A stretch of DNA of 64,000 bases from Methanococcus vannielii SB (lineage in GTDB: Archaea > AGJL01 > Methanococci > Methanococcales > Methanococcaceae), in assembly GCF_000017165.1 (NCBI RefSeq), contig NC_009634.1, positions 1,224,552 through 1,288,551 on the forward strand, written 5' to 3'. The position numbers were made by a program, and so were the translations under genes. Shown piece after piece: positions 50,406 through 59,938 of this stretch. Positions within the stretch are counted from its first letter, which is position 1; each line of letters opens with the position of its first letter. The notes below the pieces were generated by a model. The model made no database searches and was not told where the DNA came from. It saw only the letters and a list, made by a program, of their open reading frames with translations.

Positions 50406-50434
50406 ACGGTTTTAATACGATCTGGTGAATTAAT

Positions 50435-51604
50435 ATGGACGAAATATTAAATAATGAGGATTATAAAAAAATAAATTCTAAAACAAAAGTGATTACTGAA
50501 GGAAGAACTAATCTTATAGTTTTGGAAGACTCAAAAACGTCAAAAAAAGACATAGTATTTTATAATCCTGTAATGGAGGCCAATAGGGACTTATCCGTAT
50601 CTGTAATTCAGGCTTTTTTAAACGAATTTGATAGAGAAGAATTTTTAATATGCGACCCATTAGGAGGCAGCGGAGCAAGGGGGCTTAGGTACGCTAATGA
50701 ATTAGAATTTAAGGGGGAATTAAAAGTTAATATTGGAGATATTAATCCAAGTGCCGTAAAAATGATAAATCAAAATTTAAAGTTAAATGGACTTGAAAAC
50801 GTGACTGTATTTCACGAAGATGCAAACGTTCTTTTATCAAAAAATTTTAAATTATTTAATGTAACTGATTTAGACCCATTTGGATCCCCTGTTCCATATC
50901 TTGACAGCGGAATTCGGGCAACACTTACAAAAGGGGGGCTTTTATGCATGACTGCAACCGATACCGCAGTGTTATGTGGAGCATATAGAAAAACATGCAT
51001 TAGAAAATACGGTGCAGTACCCCTTAGGGCCGATAAAGAACTTGCAGTAAGACTTATGGTAGGATGTGCAATAAGAATGGCTTCAAAATATGATGTAGGG
51101 TTAAAACCTATATTTTCCCATGTAACTGACCACTATGTAAGAACATTCCTAGTTACTGAAAGAGGGGCTGGAAAGGCAGATTTAGCAATAGAAAATCTTG
51201 GATACGTAACTTTAAATGGCGAAGAAAAATCCTTTAAATCTTTTGAAGAAGGATATGAAAAAGGATACGGTGGCCCTTTTTATATGGGCTCAATCAACAA
51301 CACAAAAATAGTTGAAGATGCATTAAACACTGCAAAAACGAGAAATTATTCAAAAAAAGCAGTGAATTTATTGGAATATATTTTAAATGAGTCAAAAATT
51401 GAACAAGTGGGCTGTTATGATATTCATGAAATATGCAGTTTCATAAAAAAGCTTGTTCCCCCAATAACTGAACTCATGGAAAAACTAAGAGAAAATGGAT
51501 TTATCGTTACAAGGGTTCACTATAACCCGTATGGAATTAAAACAGATGCTAAATTATCCGATATAGCAGTTTTAATTTCAGAATATAATTTAAAAAAGAT
51601 TTAG
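50435..51604 (+). CDS. trm1: tRNA (guanine26-N2)-dimethyltransferase Trm1
   Basis: A 389-residue SAM-dependent methyltransferase that dimethylates G26 of tRNA. The N-terminal ITEGRTNLIV and FYNPVMEANRDLSVSVIQAF, the SAM-binding DPLGGSGARGLRYA, and the catalytic motif DLDPFGSPVPYLDSGI match the archaeal Trm1 family, as does LLCMTATDTAVLCGAYRKTC. The C-terminal domain ends RVHYNPYGIKTDAKL, also typical. GGTG lies 7 bases before the ATG. It stands alone except for the possible micro-ORF in its leader. Confidence 0.97.
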   Translation: MDEILNNEDYKKINSKTKVITEGRTNLIVLEDSKTSKKDIVFYNPVMEANRDLSVSVIQAFLNEFDREEFLICDPLGGSGARGLRYANELEFKGELKVNIGDINPSAVKMINQNLKLNGLENVTVFHEDANVLLSKNFKLFNVTDLDPFGSPVPYLDSGIRATLTKGGLLCMTATDTAVLCGAYRKTCIRKYGAVPLRADKELAVRLMVGCAIRMASKYDVGLKPIFSHVTDHYVRTFLVTERGAGKADLAIENLGYVTLNGEEKSFKSFEEGYEKGYGGPFYMGSINNTKIVEDALNTAKTRNYSKKAVNLLEYILNESKIEQVGCYDIHEICSFIKKLVPPITELMEKLRENGFIVTRVHYNPYGIKTDAKLSDIAVLISEYNLKKI

Positions 51605-51753
51605 GCGTTTTACCAAAAAAAATTTTATTATGAAATTTTTAGTCCTAATTTTAGTCATTAATATTTGAATTAATAACTATCTTATTATTACTTTCATTTT
51701 CATGCAATTAGTCTATACTAAATAAATATTTTCAAGTTATAACTTTATTTTAA

Positions 51754-52440
51754 TTATTCTTCCGTTATTTCTAACTGTTCTTTCAAAAATTCTTTTAATT
51801 TATCTTTACCGGATTTTGAACGCATTTCATAAGCTTTTAACGGAGTTACTTTTTTATAGATTGCACTATCATCAATTCCAAACTCTCGTGCCCTAGCTTG
51901 GCATATTTTAACCGCAATATCGTTAAGTGATGCATCTATATTGTCAGCGTAATGTATAATCCATGCTTCAATTGAATCTGGACTAACTGGGCCGTGTTCT
52001 CCGTGATGACTTGCAACAACTTTTATAACATTAAGTGGAAAATCTCGCTTATAAAGCTCTGACACACAAAGGGTCAAATGTTCTAAATTAGAATCTGAAA
52101 CATGGTCAAATTTTTCGTTATTTGTTTGATAATTTTGGGGTTTCATTAAGTCATGAAGTATTGCCCCCGAAATCAATAAATCACTATCTGGAATAATTCC
52201 ATAAGTTTCTCGAAGTGCTTCGGCTATTTTCAAAGAAAGCGTTACTACTGATGCAGTATGTTCGATTAACCCGCCCTCGTACTTATGATGCCTTTTGATA
52301 CTTGCAGGAGAGTTTTTAATACTGATTCCGCTTTCTTTTATTTCAGAATGTGTTGACGCAGGATTTTCAATAAATGATATTACTTTTTCCCTTAAAATTT
52401 CATTTTCAATTTTCCTTGCAAGCAAAATAAGTTTATTCAT
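51754..52440 (-). CDS. HD-domain hydrolase
   Basis: A 228-residue HD-superfamily protein, expected to be a metal-dependent phosphohydrolase. The HD signature is spread as HHKYEGGLIEHTASV, then ILHDLMKP, ASHHGEHGPVSP and IIHYADNIDA, giving the H...HD...D metal ligands and resembling the HD domain of the exoribonuclease YhaM. ATG 52440 is chosen because GAGGTGG directly precedes it; a longer frame to 52509 would place that site inside the gene. Substrate unknown. It lies divergent from the pilus operon, with about 190 bases between. Confidence 0.85.
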   Translation of the reverse strand: MNKLILLARKIENEILREKVISFIENPASTHSEIKESGISIKNSPASIKRHHKYEGGLIEHTASVVTLSLKIAEALRETYGIIPDSDLLISGAILHDLMKPQNYQTNNEKFDHVSDSNLEHLTLCVSELYKRDFPLNVIKVVASHHGEHGPVSPDSIEAWIIHYADNIDASLNDIAVKICQARAREFGIDDSAIYKKVTPLKAYEMRSKSGKDKLKEFLKEQLEITEE

Positions 52441-52631
52441 TAATCCACCTCGAAGAATATAAAACAATAAATAGATTAAATTACTATATATTTCATTCGA
52501 TATGCTCAAAATTTTGTAAAGTAAGGGATTTTCAATAAAAATTAGGGTTATGAACTTTATAGTTCTAAGTATTTGATATAAATAAAAAATTCAAATATTA
52601 TTCAAAAATATTTTAACAACGGGGTGCAGTT

Positions 52632-53000
52632 ATGCATGGTCTTGCAAAAAACCATTTGAAAAAAATTCTTTCAACATGTAGTGCAAATCGAGATTGTGAA
52701 TATTACCCCTGCCACTACAACAATCAATCGTGTTTATGGTGCTATTGTCCATTTTATCCATGCGAAGATGAAGTTTTAGGAGAATTTGTTAAAAGAAAAG
52801 ACGGAACATTAATATGGAGCTGCATGAAATGTAACTGGATTCATAAACCCGACATTGCAGCGGAAATTTTAAGGGAAATTACCGAGCTAACCCTTGATAA
52901 GACGACTGAATGTTCAATTGACTACCTTGAAAATAGGGAACTTTTAATGCAAATAAAAAACAAAATAGAAAAAAAGCTTGGAAAGAGTAATGCGATATAA
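52632..53000 (+). CDS. Cysteine-rich small domain protein, first gene of pilus operon
   Basis: A 122-residue cytosolic protein with a dense cysteine cluster (DCEYYPCHYNNQSCLWCYCP, then FYPC and later WSCMKCNWIH). It matches the cysteine-rich small domain family (Pfam PF04071), a putative metal-binding module. GGGGTG precedes the ATG. eppA follows after 12 bases, so it is likely the first gene of the operon; in M. maripaludis, as I recall, the homologous gene is the one member that was not deleted in the pilus study. No link to pilus assembly is evident from the sequence. Confidence 0.75.
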   Translation: MHGLAKNHLKKILSTCSANRDCEYYPCHYNNQSCLWCYCPFYPCEDEVLGEFVKRKDGTLIWSCMKCNWIHKPDIAAEILREITELTLDKTTECSIDYLENRELLMQIKNKIEKKLGKSNAI

Positions 53001-53012
53001 AAGGGAAAAATC

Positions 53013-54053
53013 ATGTTTGAACCAAATAACTTACTTTTTATTGCCTATATATTTAATTTTTTACTGATATTAATTTCAACTGTAACGGATATAAAAGAAA
53101 GAATAATTCCTCATTTTGTTATAATTTTAATGTTAATTGTTAATGCACCTATTGGATACTATTTATTTGGATTTGATGCGATTACGTCCTTTTTTGCAAC
53201 TCTTTTGTTATGTTTAATACTTGGTATCGGCATGGGCGGGGGAGATGTTAAATTATTTACTGTTCTTTCGCCATTATTTGCATCAGAAACTTTTTATTTT
53301 ATACCAAAGTATATTTTGATACTAATTGGGTTAAGTGCAGCTTTTGCAGCGTTTTTCCCGATGACAAAAATATTGAAAAGTTACTGGAAGGAGATTCTTC
53401 CTTCAGCGTCATATCTTGCAATGCTTGTTGGGATAATCGTATTTATCACAGAAACATATGGGTTTCCTTATACAAAAACTATACTCTGGATCTACGTAAT
53501 TTTTTCAATATTTATATCTAGAAAAATTCCAAAATACAACCTAATTTCAAAGAAAATAGGTTATTTAGCACCAATTTATCTTTTAGGAGTATATATTTTT
53601 GATAAGGTTTATTTTATTCAGGAAAACGTTATTAGTTTATTTTTAGTTTCTGTAGGGCAGCTTTCTTTAATTTCGCTTGTTATATATGCTTTAACTGGTG
53701 CAGAAATATCCTCAAAAAAATCAATACCTGAACTAAGGGAAGGGGATATTTTAAGAGATATTATCACGATTAAAGATAGTGGGGAAGTATTTGTAGAAAA
53801 TGCAAATCTTTTCAAGCGATTTAAGCAAATGGTAAGTCAAGAAATGGGAAACTCATTGGAAAAAACTTTAATGACTGATGGAGAAGGCCTTTCTCAAAAA
53901 GATATAGAATTTTTAATTAAAATGCACGATGAAGGTAAAATTAACAATGAATTAAATGTTTTAACGACGTATCCATTTGTACCATTTGTGTTACTGGCAT
54001 ATATTGTAATTATTGGGCATAGTTTAGGAATTACAAGCTATTTTGGAGGGTAA
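53013..54053 (+). CDS. eppA: Prepilin peptidase EppA
   Basis: A 346-residue membrane aspartic protease of the TadA/PilD-type prepilin peptidase family (A24), which removes the signal peptide of type IV pilins. The catalytic aspartates are Asp26 ([12 protein letters not shown]) and Asp78 in [10 protein letters not shown]. It has about 8-9 hydrophobic helices and a cytosolic C-terminal insertion. EppA of Methanococcus maripaludis is known to process the Epd pilins but not archaellins. It is in the same run as its pilin substrates; the stop is one base from the epdA ATG. Confidence 0.95.
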   Translation: MFEPNNLLFIAYIFNFLLILISTVTDIKERIIPHFVIILMLIVNAPIGYYLFGFDAITSFFATLLLCLILGIGMGGGDVKLFTVLSPLFASETFYFIPKYILILIGLSAAFAAFFPMTKILKSYWKEILPSASYLAMLVGIIVFITETYGFPYTKTILWIYVIFSIFISRKIPKYNLISKKIGYLAPIYLLGVYIFDKVYFIQENVISLFLVSVGQLSLISLVIYALTGAEISSKKSIPELREGDILRDIITIKDSGEVFVENANLFKRFKQMVSQEMGNSLEKTLMTDGEGLSQKDIEFLIKMHDEGKINNELNVLTTYPFVPFVLLAYIVIIGHSLGITSYFGG

Positions 54054-54054
54054 A

Positions 54055-54438
54055 ATGTTTAAAAATTTAAAAGGGCAAATATCCTTTGAATTTTCAATAA
54101 TAGTTCTTGCAGTACTTTTAATGTCTACAATAACTCTCTCATACTTTTTAGGGGATTCATTTAGTGAAGACACAAGAACACTTGATAAAATTGATTTGGG
54201 GGCAAAAACAGCTGTTTCACTTGTAAATTCTGGATATAATGGAACACATGTTAATGGAACTGTAATTTATGCAGGTATGACTTTTGAAGAATCCGGTGGA
54301 AAATATAATGTTACATTATATTTGATAAATACTTCTTCGCTTAACTTTGTATCTAATTTTATAGTTAATTATGTAGTAAATAGTCAAAATATTGATAATA
54401 CTAAGTTTAACATAACTTTATCAACTTTAAATTCATAA
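54055..54438 (+). CDS. epdA: Type IV pilin EpdA
   Basis: A 127-residue class III-signal-peptide pilin. The start [23 protein letters not shown] has the basic leader, the cleavage Gly at residue 7 and the QXSXEX(3)L-type motif, here Q-I-S-F-E-F, followed by the hydrophobic N-helix. Several NXS/T sequons (NGT, NVT, NTS, NIT) suggest N-glycosylation. ATG 54055 is chosen since GGAGGG (54045-54050) precedes it. By order after eppA it corresponds to EpdA of M. maripaludis, a minor pilin needed for pili (from memory). Confidence 0.88.
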   Translation: MFKNLKGQISFEFSIIVLAVLLMSTITLSYFLGDSFSEDTRTLDKIDLGAKTAVSLVNSGYNGTHVNGTVIYAGMTFEESGGKYNVTLYLINTSSLNFVSNFIVNYVVNSQNIDNTKFNITLSTLNS

Positions 54439-54572
54439 ATTAATTTTTAATGACGTTTAATTCCAAATTCAATTGATAATATATTTAAAAGATGGTTTTA
54501 ATACATATAATATCCATATATTACCCACATAATATTGATTTTGTTGTTATCGTTTATTACGGGAGGGATTTT

Positions 54573-55721
54573 ATGCCTGCTGAGGAATATAGTGATAAAT
54601 TAAAGAGTTTAAAAACTAAATCAAAAAAGTCTTCTAGAATACCTCCAAAACAACTTAGAATAGCGTTAGTTCTTGTAGTTTCGGTTATTGTAGTTTTTGA
54701 AGTTTATAATATTTATTTTACTGCAAAAAATAGAGAAGTAGAGGAGTTAACGTATAATAAAGAAGTTGCAATTGATACTATCGACAAGCTATTTTTTGAA
54801 TACCCAAATGATCCGCAAAAAATATCTTATATAATTCAGGTTCAGCAAAGTAGTAATAAAAACGATATTTCAAAAATACTTTCTGAAGTAAGGGATTACT
54901 TACAAATAAAACGTTATAAGGCACTTGCAGTAGATCAGATTAAGAGTATGTATGGGGAATACTATAGGAGTAGTTTAAAAGCAAATGAACTCGAAAGAAA
55001 AATAAATGATGCAAAGACTACGTCAGAAGTAGATACTCTATTTAAACAAGCAAATGTTGAAGAAGAAATAAAAGAAATTCTTGAACGGTCTCTTCAAAGG
55101 ACAATAGGTTCTGGTGACAATTATTTCTATGTTAAAATGGCAGGACAATCTTACTTTATGACAAAAGAAAATGTTTTAGATATAACAAAATCAATGGGCA
55201 TAATGCAGTTAAAAGAGTTTACAATAACTCCTGTTTCAAATTTAAATAAGCTCACTGTTACAGTATCTTCAAAACAATGTGGTAAAATGCCACTTTCAGG
55301 AGATTCGGTTTTAATATATAATAAAAATACTCCTGAATCCCCTATGGGCTATGCGATAATTGATAGTTCATATGTAATTCTTCCAAATATCGGGTACAGT
55401 GAAGAACGGGCAGTATCAAATAAAATAACTGATGATGATGTTTCATCAAACCTTGAAACCACATCTTCAATTTCTTACAGTTTAAATAATCTGCCTGGCG
55501 TTTTACATGCAACAGCAGCGGATAAGTTAGATATTGCAACCGTAAACGAAAAATTTGGGCGATACGGGGAAAAACTTAATAAAATTTCAGAAAATACTCA
55601 GATATTTGATGAAAATGTAAAATATATGTTAATTATAGCAGTACCATCAGAATCGGTTTCTGCAATTGTTTCACAAAAAAGTGAAGACTTATACATTGTA
55701 AAAGCAGCAGGTGGTAACTAG
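54573..55721 (+). CDS. DUF515 pilus-operon protein
   Basis: A 382-residue protein with a basic cytosolic N-terminus (KTKSKKSSRIPPKQ), one membrane helix (LRIALVLVVSVIVVFEVYNI, about residues 28-48) and a long outer domain. It fits the methanogen family DUF515. The last 250 residues include an SAF-like region (CGKMPLSGDSVLIYNK). ATG 54573 follows GGGAGGG by 5 bases. Being in the pilus operon after epdA and before another secreted protein, it probably acts in pilus assembly or anchoring. The homologous gene was reported essential for piliation in M. maripaludis, as I recall. Confidence 0.75.
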   Translation: MPAEEYSDKLKSLKTKSKKSSRIPPKQLRIALVLVVSVIVVFEVYNIYFTAKNREVEELTYNKEVAIDTIDKLFFEYPNDPQKISYIIQVQQSSNKNDISKILSEVRDYLQIKRYKALAVDQIKSMYGEYYRSSLKANELERKINDAKTTSEVDTLFKQANVEEEIKEILERSLQRTIGSGDNYFYVKMAGQSYFMTKENVLDITKSMGIMQLKEFTITPVSNLNKLTVTVSSKQCGKMPLSGDSVLIYNKNTPESPMGYAIIDSSYVILPNIGYSEERAVSNKITDDDVSSNLETTSSISYSLNNLPGVLHATAADKLDIATVNEKFGRYGEKLNKISENTQIFDENVKYMLIIAVPSESVSAIVSQKSEDLYIVKAAGGN

Positions 55722-56579
55722 ATGAAGGCAGCTTTTAAATATATACTCATAATTTTATTTTTTTCAATTATGGTTCAGAATATAACTGCACAAACAACAG
55801 TTGCATCAGTTGAAACTTATTGGATATTAGACGGGGAAATTACAAACTTGTACCCTTATTCAGTATTTATATCGGTTCCTGAAGAAATAGAATATGTTAC
55901 AAAAGATTTAAGATCATCAAAAAATTTTGTTAAATTAACAAGTGGGGAAACTAGTGATGTAAGAGACAAAATTACCGTAGATATCTCTCCAATGGCTGAA
56001 CTAAATGGTCAAAAGGGTTTTTGGCTATACCCATATACAAAAGTAAATTTTAAGATGTATTCTAACCGTACAGATACGCTATCAACTGAAAATGAAGATG
56101 GCGACGGAGTTACAAGAACAATGGAAATTGTTGGCCCTTCAATCTATCCCAAAACTCAACTTATCGATTTAAATGAACTAATTCCTGCATCAAAACAGAC
56201 AGGGATAAAAATTGACAATTTTAAGCTTACCGTAACAGGTTCAATTAAAAAAAGAGATACTGAAGTAATGAGTATAATCGTTCCTGCACCTGTAGTTTTA
56301 AAAGACTACAGTAGATTTGATAAATTTACCGGTAGGTACTCACTTAACCGGTGGGTTGATTCATATTCGGATTATATTTTTGGACACAAAGAGACAAGTA
56401 ATTATGGTTTAGCACTACTTGATAATTCCCTTGTACCGATACTTGATTTTGGAATAAGTTATAACATTTTTGATGTTCCAGCAATAGTTTATACTACATC
56501 ATCTGGAAATGAATTTGACTTTTTTTACCAAATGTATTGGTATGAAAAGAATCAGAATTATAACATACAATGGATTTAA
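55722..56579 (+). CDS. Secreted/anchored protein of pilus operon, unknown
   Basis: A 285-residue protein with an N-terminal signal peptide or anchor (YILIILFFSIMVQNI, ending TAQ) and a predicted beta-rich outer domain (ETYWILDGEITNLYPYSVF, then a region ending DFFYQMYWYEKNQNY). No known family was recognised. It starts right after the DUF515 gene (TAGATG overlap region) with GGTGG upstream, so translation is coupled. Context places it in the pilus operon; the order matches a gene of M. maripaludis that I recall as part of the same 11-gene unit. Confidence 0.65.
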   Translation: MKAAFKYILIILFFSIMVQNITAQTTVASVETYWILDGEITNLYPYSVFISVPEEIEYVTKDLRSSKNFVKLTSGETSDVRDKITVDISPMAELNGQKGFWLYPYTKVNFKMYSNRTDTLSTENEDGDGVTRTMEIVGPSIYPKTQLIDLNELIPASKQTGIKIDNFKLTVTGSIKKRDTEVMSIIVPAPVVLKDYSRFDKFTGRYSLNRWVDSYSDYIFGHKETSNYGLALLDNSLVPILDFGISYNIFDVPAIVYTTSSGNEFDFFYQMYWYEKNQNYNIQWI

Positions 56580-56624
56580 TCTTTTGAGTTAATCTTTTTT
56601 AATTTTTTGATGGGGTATGTTACA

Positions 56625-57041
56625 ATGTCAAAAGGACAGGTTTCAGTCGAATTTATTATTTTATTTCTCGCACTTCTTGTAGCAATTGTAATCTCTACAA
56701 TGACTCCAGGAGTATTTGGACTTACAAAGACAGTAGAATTATCTTCTGCAAGTTTAGCACATGCTGCACTTTCAAAGGTTAAAAGTAACGTTGAAATGCT
56801 TTCAGTATCTGATGAAGGGTCTTTAAAACTAGTATATGTAAAATCACCATCTTCAAAATGGGAATTTAATAATAAATCAATTAATGTAGTTGGAGATGGG
56901 TTTAACATTTCAACAACTACTTCAATAGGGGTAAAAAAGAGCGATGGTAGCAGTTCTTTTAGTTATACTGTTCCAACGTTAAAAATAATAACTGTTGAAC
57001 TAGAAAGGAAGGATAGTTATGTACAAGTTAATATCAGCTAA
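56625..57041 (+). CDS. epdB: Type IV pilin EpdB
   Basis: A 138-residue class III pilin. The leader is very short: MSKG|QVSVEFIILFLALLVAIV, with cleavage after Gly4 and the QXSXE motif. The mature part has the hydrophobic N-helix and a serine/threonine-rich head with sequons (NKS, NIS). ATG 56625 is chosen because an ATG or TTG further upstream would make the leader atypically long. It overlaps epdC by 23 bases. By position it is EpdB of M. maripaludis. Confidence 0.9.
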   Translation: MSKGQVSVEFIILFLALLVAIVISTMTPGVFGLTKTVELSSASLAHAALSKVKSNVEMLSVSDEGSLKLVYVKSPSSKWEFNNKSINVVGDGFNISTTTSIGVKKSDGSSSFSYTVPTLKIITVELERKDSYVQVNIS

Positions 57042-57471
57042 GAAGGGCCAGTTTTCATTTGATTTCATTCTTGCAGTACTTTTTTTATTAGTTGTTTTTG
57101 CATTTATGGGTCAAAACGTACTGAATATGGCAAAAAATTTTAGGGAATCTGAAGTTGCTGAAAGAGGACATTCAATTTTAGATACCTTTGAAAATTATGC
57201 AATTACTGCATATGCTAAAGATGTAACAATCAATGCAACCTTTGAACCTGTTGGTAACTTAAATTATACAATACATATTTCAAATAAATCTATCCATGTA
57301 AATTCTACAACAGATATTATTTTTAGGCCAGAATCTAGTCTAACAGGAAATTTTGTAAATATAACAGGTTCAAATGTAGATGATGTATCAAATTCAATTC
57401 CATTAAATAATGTAAACATATCTTTTGGACACTTTTACGTTTCAAAGAAATTAAGAGTGAATATTAAATAA
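57019..57471 (+). CDS. epdC: Type IV pilin EpdC
   Basis: A 150-residue class III pilin with a basic leader MYKLISAKKG|QFSFDFILAVLFLLVV. Cleavage after Gly10 would leave Q-F-S-F-D, where Asp stands in place of the usual Glu at position +5. The head is rich in sequons (NAT, NYT, NKS, NST, NIT), more than EpdA or EpdB. The ATG lies inside the epdB end, and GGAAGG precedes it. By position this is EpdC. The +5 Asp is uncommon and may affect subunit packing. Confidence 0.88.
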   Translation: MYKLISAKKGQFSFDFILAVLFLLVVFAFMGQNVLNMAKNFRESEVAERGHSILDTFENYAITAYAKDVTINATFEPVGNLNYTIHISNKSIHVNSTTDIIFRPESSLTGNFVNITGSNVDDVSNSIPLNNVNISFGHFYVSKKLRVNIK

Positions 57472-57564
57472 AATCTTTTTTAAATTTTAAAATTCAAATG
57501 GCTAAATTTATAATTTAGATTACTTATATTAATTGATTAGTAAAAAACATTTTAAGTGCTAAAC

Positions 57565-58053
57565 ATGTTTCAAAAAAAGCCAATAGTATTCAAATTTTTA
57601 ATTACAGTATTATTATCTTTAATGCTATTTTCATCCGTAAATGCATTAAATTTAGGAGATCTAACCGTAAGTTCGACTAATACGATAGTAGTTAAGTCTT
57701 TTAATATTCATAAGGTGGAAAATTATACCTATCTCCTATCGTATAGTCCTTGGGGAACGTTAAATGAATCTTTCACTGCTACAGTTTATCTTAATGATAA
57801 TGAAATTGAAACCCATATGCGGGGAAATCAAAGGTCAAGTATCTCAAAGGATGTTTCAAATATATTAAAAAATGGCAACAATGAACTAAAAATTGTTTCT
57901 GATATTCCAAATGGATATACGGTATCTTTAAGGCTTAGAAACATTCAAATTTCAGAACCGCCTAAATCTTTACTAAAACTCCCGATAAATTTACCGATGA
58001 ATATTTTACCAGCAATTTTAATCCTGTTTATTTTAAAAAAATTTAAGGGATAA
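57565..58053 (+). CDS. Small pilus-operon protein with signal and C-terminal helix
   Basis: A 162-residue protein with a signal peptide (KFLITVLLSLMLFSSVNA, cleavage near residue 25), a predicted beta-sandwich outer domain (LNLGDLTVSSTNTIVVKSFN, then sequons NYT and NES) and a hydrophobic C-terminal helix (LPMNILPAILILFILKKF). It would stay in the membrane with its body outside. No family was recognised. The gap of about 90 bases before it has a TATA-like stretch, so an internal promoter is possible. Part of the pilus operon by orientation and order. Confidence 0.6.
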   Translation: MFQKKPIVFKFLITVLLSLMLFSSVNALNLGDLTVSSTNTIVVKSFNIHKVENYTYLLSYSPWGTLNESFTATVYLNDNEIETHMRGNQRSSISKDVSNILKNGNNELKIVSDIPNGYTVSLRLRNIQISEPPKSLLKLPINLPMNILPAILILFILKKFKG

Positions 58054-58054
58054 T

Positions 58055-59929
58055 ATGACTTTAAAATCAAAATTAAAATCAAATCGTGGATATGTTTTTA
58101 CTTATGAAGCTGTAGCTGTTGTAATTATATTTGTTGCAGTATTTTACATGGGTTACTTTACATTTACTCACGTTAATTTAACAAATCAGGAGCATAAAAG
58201 AGATATTGAACGATTTGAAAAAGCAAATTTAGTTTCGGATATGTTATTTAAAATGCACGAACTTCCATCAAATTCATACGTTCCAGACTATATGAATTTT
58301 TTAAAGTCCGTATCTAATCGATATTATGGATTGGATAAAATTCCTGGAACGTTTGACCCAAATGCACTAAATGAACAGCAATTTTCATATACTGAAACAT
58401 GGCATTACGATATAAACATAACTAACCCTGGAACAACTGATTTAACCGACTTTCAGGTTTTCGTAGTACTAAATCCATCAAATTTTAACTTTGATTTTTC
58501 AACAGATGGATCCGGTATCAGTTTTTGGAATGGGAACACACAACTTAATTATTGGATAGAAACATGGGAGTATAATAAAGAAGCAAGAATATGGATAAAA
58601 GTAAATAGCCTTCCAAAAAATTCCGTTACAACAGTTGAACTTAGGAGAAATCAAGCTGGTTCGTATCAAAGTAACGGTGAAAATACATTTATATTTTTTG
58701 ATGATTTTGAAAACGGCCTTTCAAAATGGACTAATTTAAGGGGAACATGGAGTACCCCTCAATCTTCCGAACTTTCGTTTTATAATGGCGGCTCAGGTAT
58801 AAATCGTGTGGCCTATGTAGCACCAAATAGCCAGGGAAAAATGAGTTTACGGTCTTCAAATCCTTTGAATGTAGGTAATAACGATATTTATATATTGGAA
58901 GGGCTTGCAAAAGGATATGCTGGTGCATCAACAGGACAAGCGGATAGTCCCGATACAATGATTGGATTTTATTCAAATGCAGGCACTACTGTTAATAACA
59001 TACGGTGTTATAATTCATTTACTGGAGACTATCAGGTACTTTCAATAAGTAGAAATTATGACCAATCCCCAATATATTCTTCAATGTTTACCGGAAATAA
59101 CGTATGGTATTACCATAAATATATTTTAGGATATCGAAATAATAACAATAAACGGTGTGATGTTTCATTATGGGAGTTTAATAATGGTTATATGGGCGAT
59201 CCAAATCCAAATTTAAATACTAATTCAAATACTAATTCAAATTTTTTAACACCTAATATTCCAAACTCAAACGTTCAAGGTAATTATATTTTAATTGGGG
59301 CTGCACAAGGAACCCACGATGAAGAATTTTGGTTTGATAACATCAAAGTTAGAAAGTATGCTCCAAATATTAATGTAGACGTTTACGAAATGCTAGAATA
59401 CAATGCAGGGCAAAATGCAGTAGACGTTTTAAAATATAATTTTGAAGGAATTCCAAATATTCTTTCATCAAATGTAAATCTTGTAGAAATAGAATATAAT
59501 TATACGGTAACTCCAAATACTTATGTAAAAACAAGAAACTTATATGTTCCAGTCAAAACGTGGAGATATTCAAATGTAAAATCAGTTACTGAATCAATAA
59601 ATTCTGGAGAAATACTTTACTTTGCAGTAAGAAGGCCATCAACACTTTCAAATATATCTATAAAATCAAATACAAATTCAAATACCAAATTTTTAGTTAA
59701 TGGCGTTCCTTTTGAAATAGCTAGCACTACAAACGATAAAATCACAAACTTTGGAAAAGTTATTTCAACAAATAACTGGGAATACTATGAACCAAATGAA
59801 ATAAAGCTTTTAAATGCTACAAACAATGCAAATATAACATTAACAATAAATTACGATAGTGAAGCTACATTTTATGTTTTAAAATTAAGACAATATGAAA
59901 TTTCTTGTATTTTAGATATGGACAGCTAA
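58055..59929 (+). CDS. DUF2341 pilus-operon surface protein 1
   Basis: A 624-residue surface protein. The N-terminus, KSNRGYVFTYEAVAVVIIFV, has the basic-Gly-hydrophobic-helix layout of a pilin-like signal, with Glu at +6 rather than +5. After it come a helical stem, a DUF2341 domain (WHYDINITNPGTTDLTDFQV, then WIETWEYNKEARIWIKVNSL) from residue ~125, and a concanavalin/LamG-like beta domain with FDDFENGLSKW and a later EEFWFDNIKVRKYA. These are the same modules as in the protein at 60473. It carries many NXS/T sequons and Asn-rich repeats (LNTNSNTNSN). Likely a pilus-associated adhesin or tip protein. Confidence 0.72.
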   Translation: MTLKSKLKSNRGYVFTYEAVAVVIIFVAVFYMGYFTFTHVNLTNQEHKRDIERFEKANLVSDMLFKMHELPSNSYVPDYMNFLKSVSNRYYGLDKIPGTFDPNALNEQQFSYTETWHYDINITNPGTTDLTDFQVFVVLNPSNFNFDFSTDGSGISFWNGNTQLNYWIETWEYNKEARIWIKVNSLPKNSVTTVELRRNQAGSYQSNGENTFIFFDDFENGLSKWTNLRGTWSTPQSSELSFYNGGSGINRVAYVAPNSQGKMSLRSSNPLNVGNNDIYILEGLAKGYAGASTGQADSPDTMIGFYSNAGTTVNNIRCYNSFTGDYQVLSISRNYDQSPIYSSMFTGNNVWYYHKYILGYRNNNNKRCDVSLWEFNNGYMGDPNPNLNTNSNTNSNFLTPNIPNSNVQGNYILIGAAQGTHDEEFWFDNIKVRKYAPNINVDVYEMLEYNAGQNAVDVLKYNFEGIPNILSSNVNLVEIEYNYTVTPNTYVKTRNLYVPVKTWRYSNVKSVTESINSGEILYFAVRRPSTLSNISIKSNTNSNTKFLVNGVPFEIASTTNDKITNFGKVISTNNWEYYEPNEIKLLNATNNANITLTINYDSEATFYVLKLRQYEISCILDMDS

Positions 59930-59938
59930 GGTGTTTTA

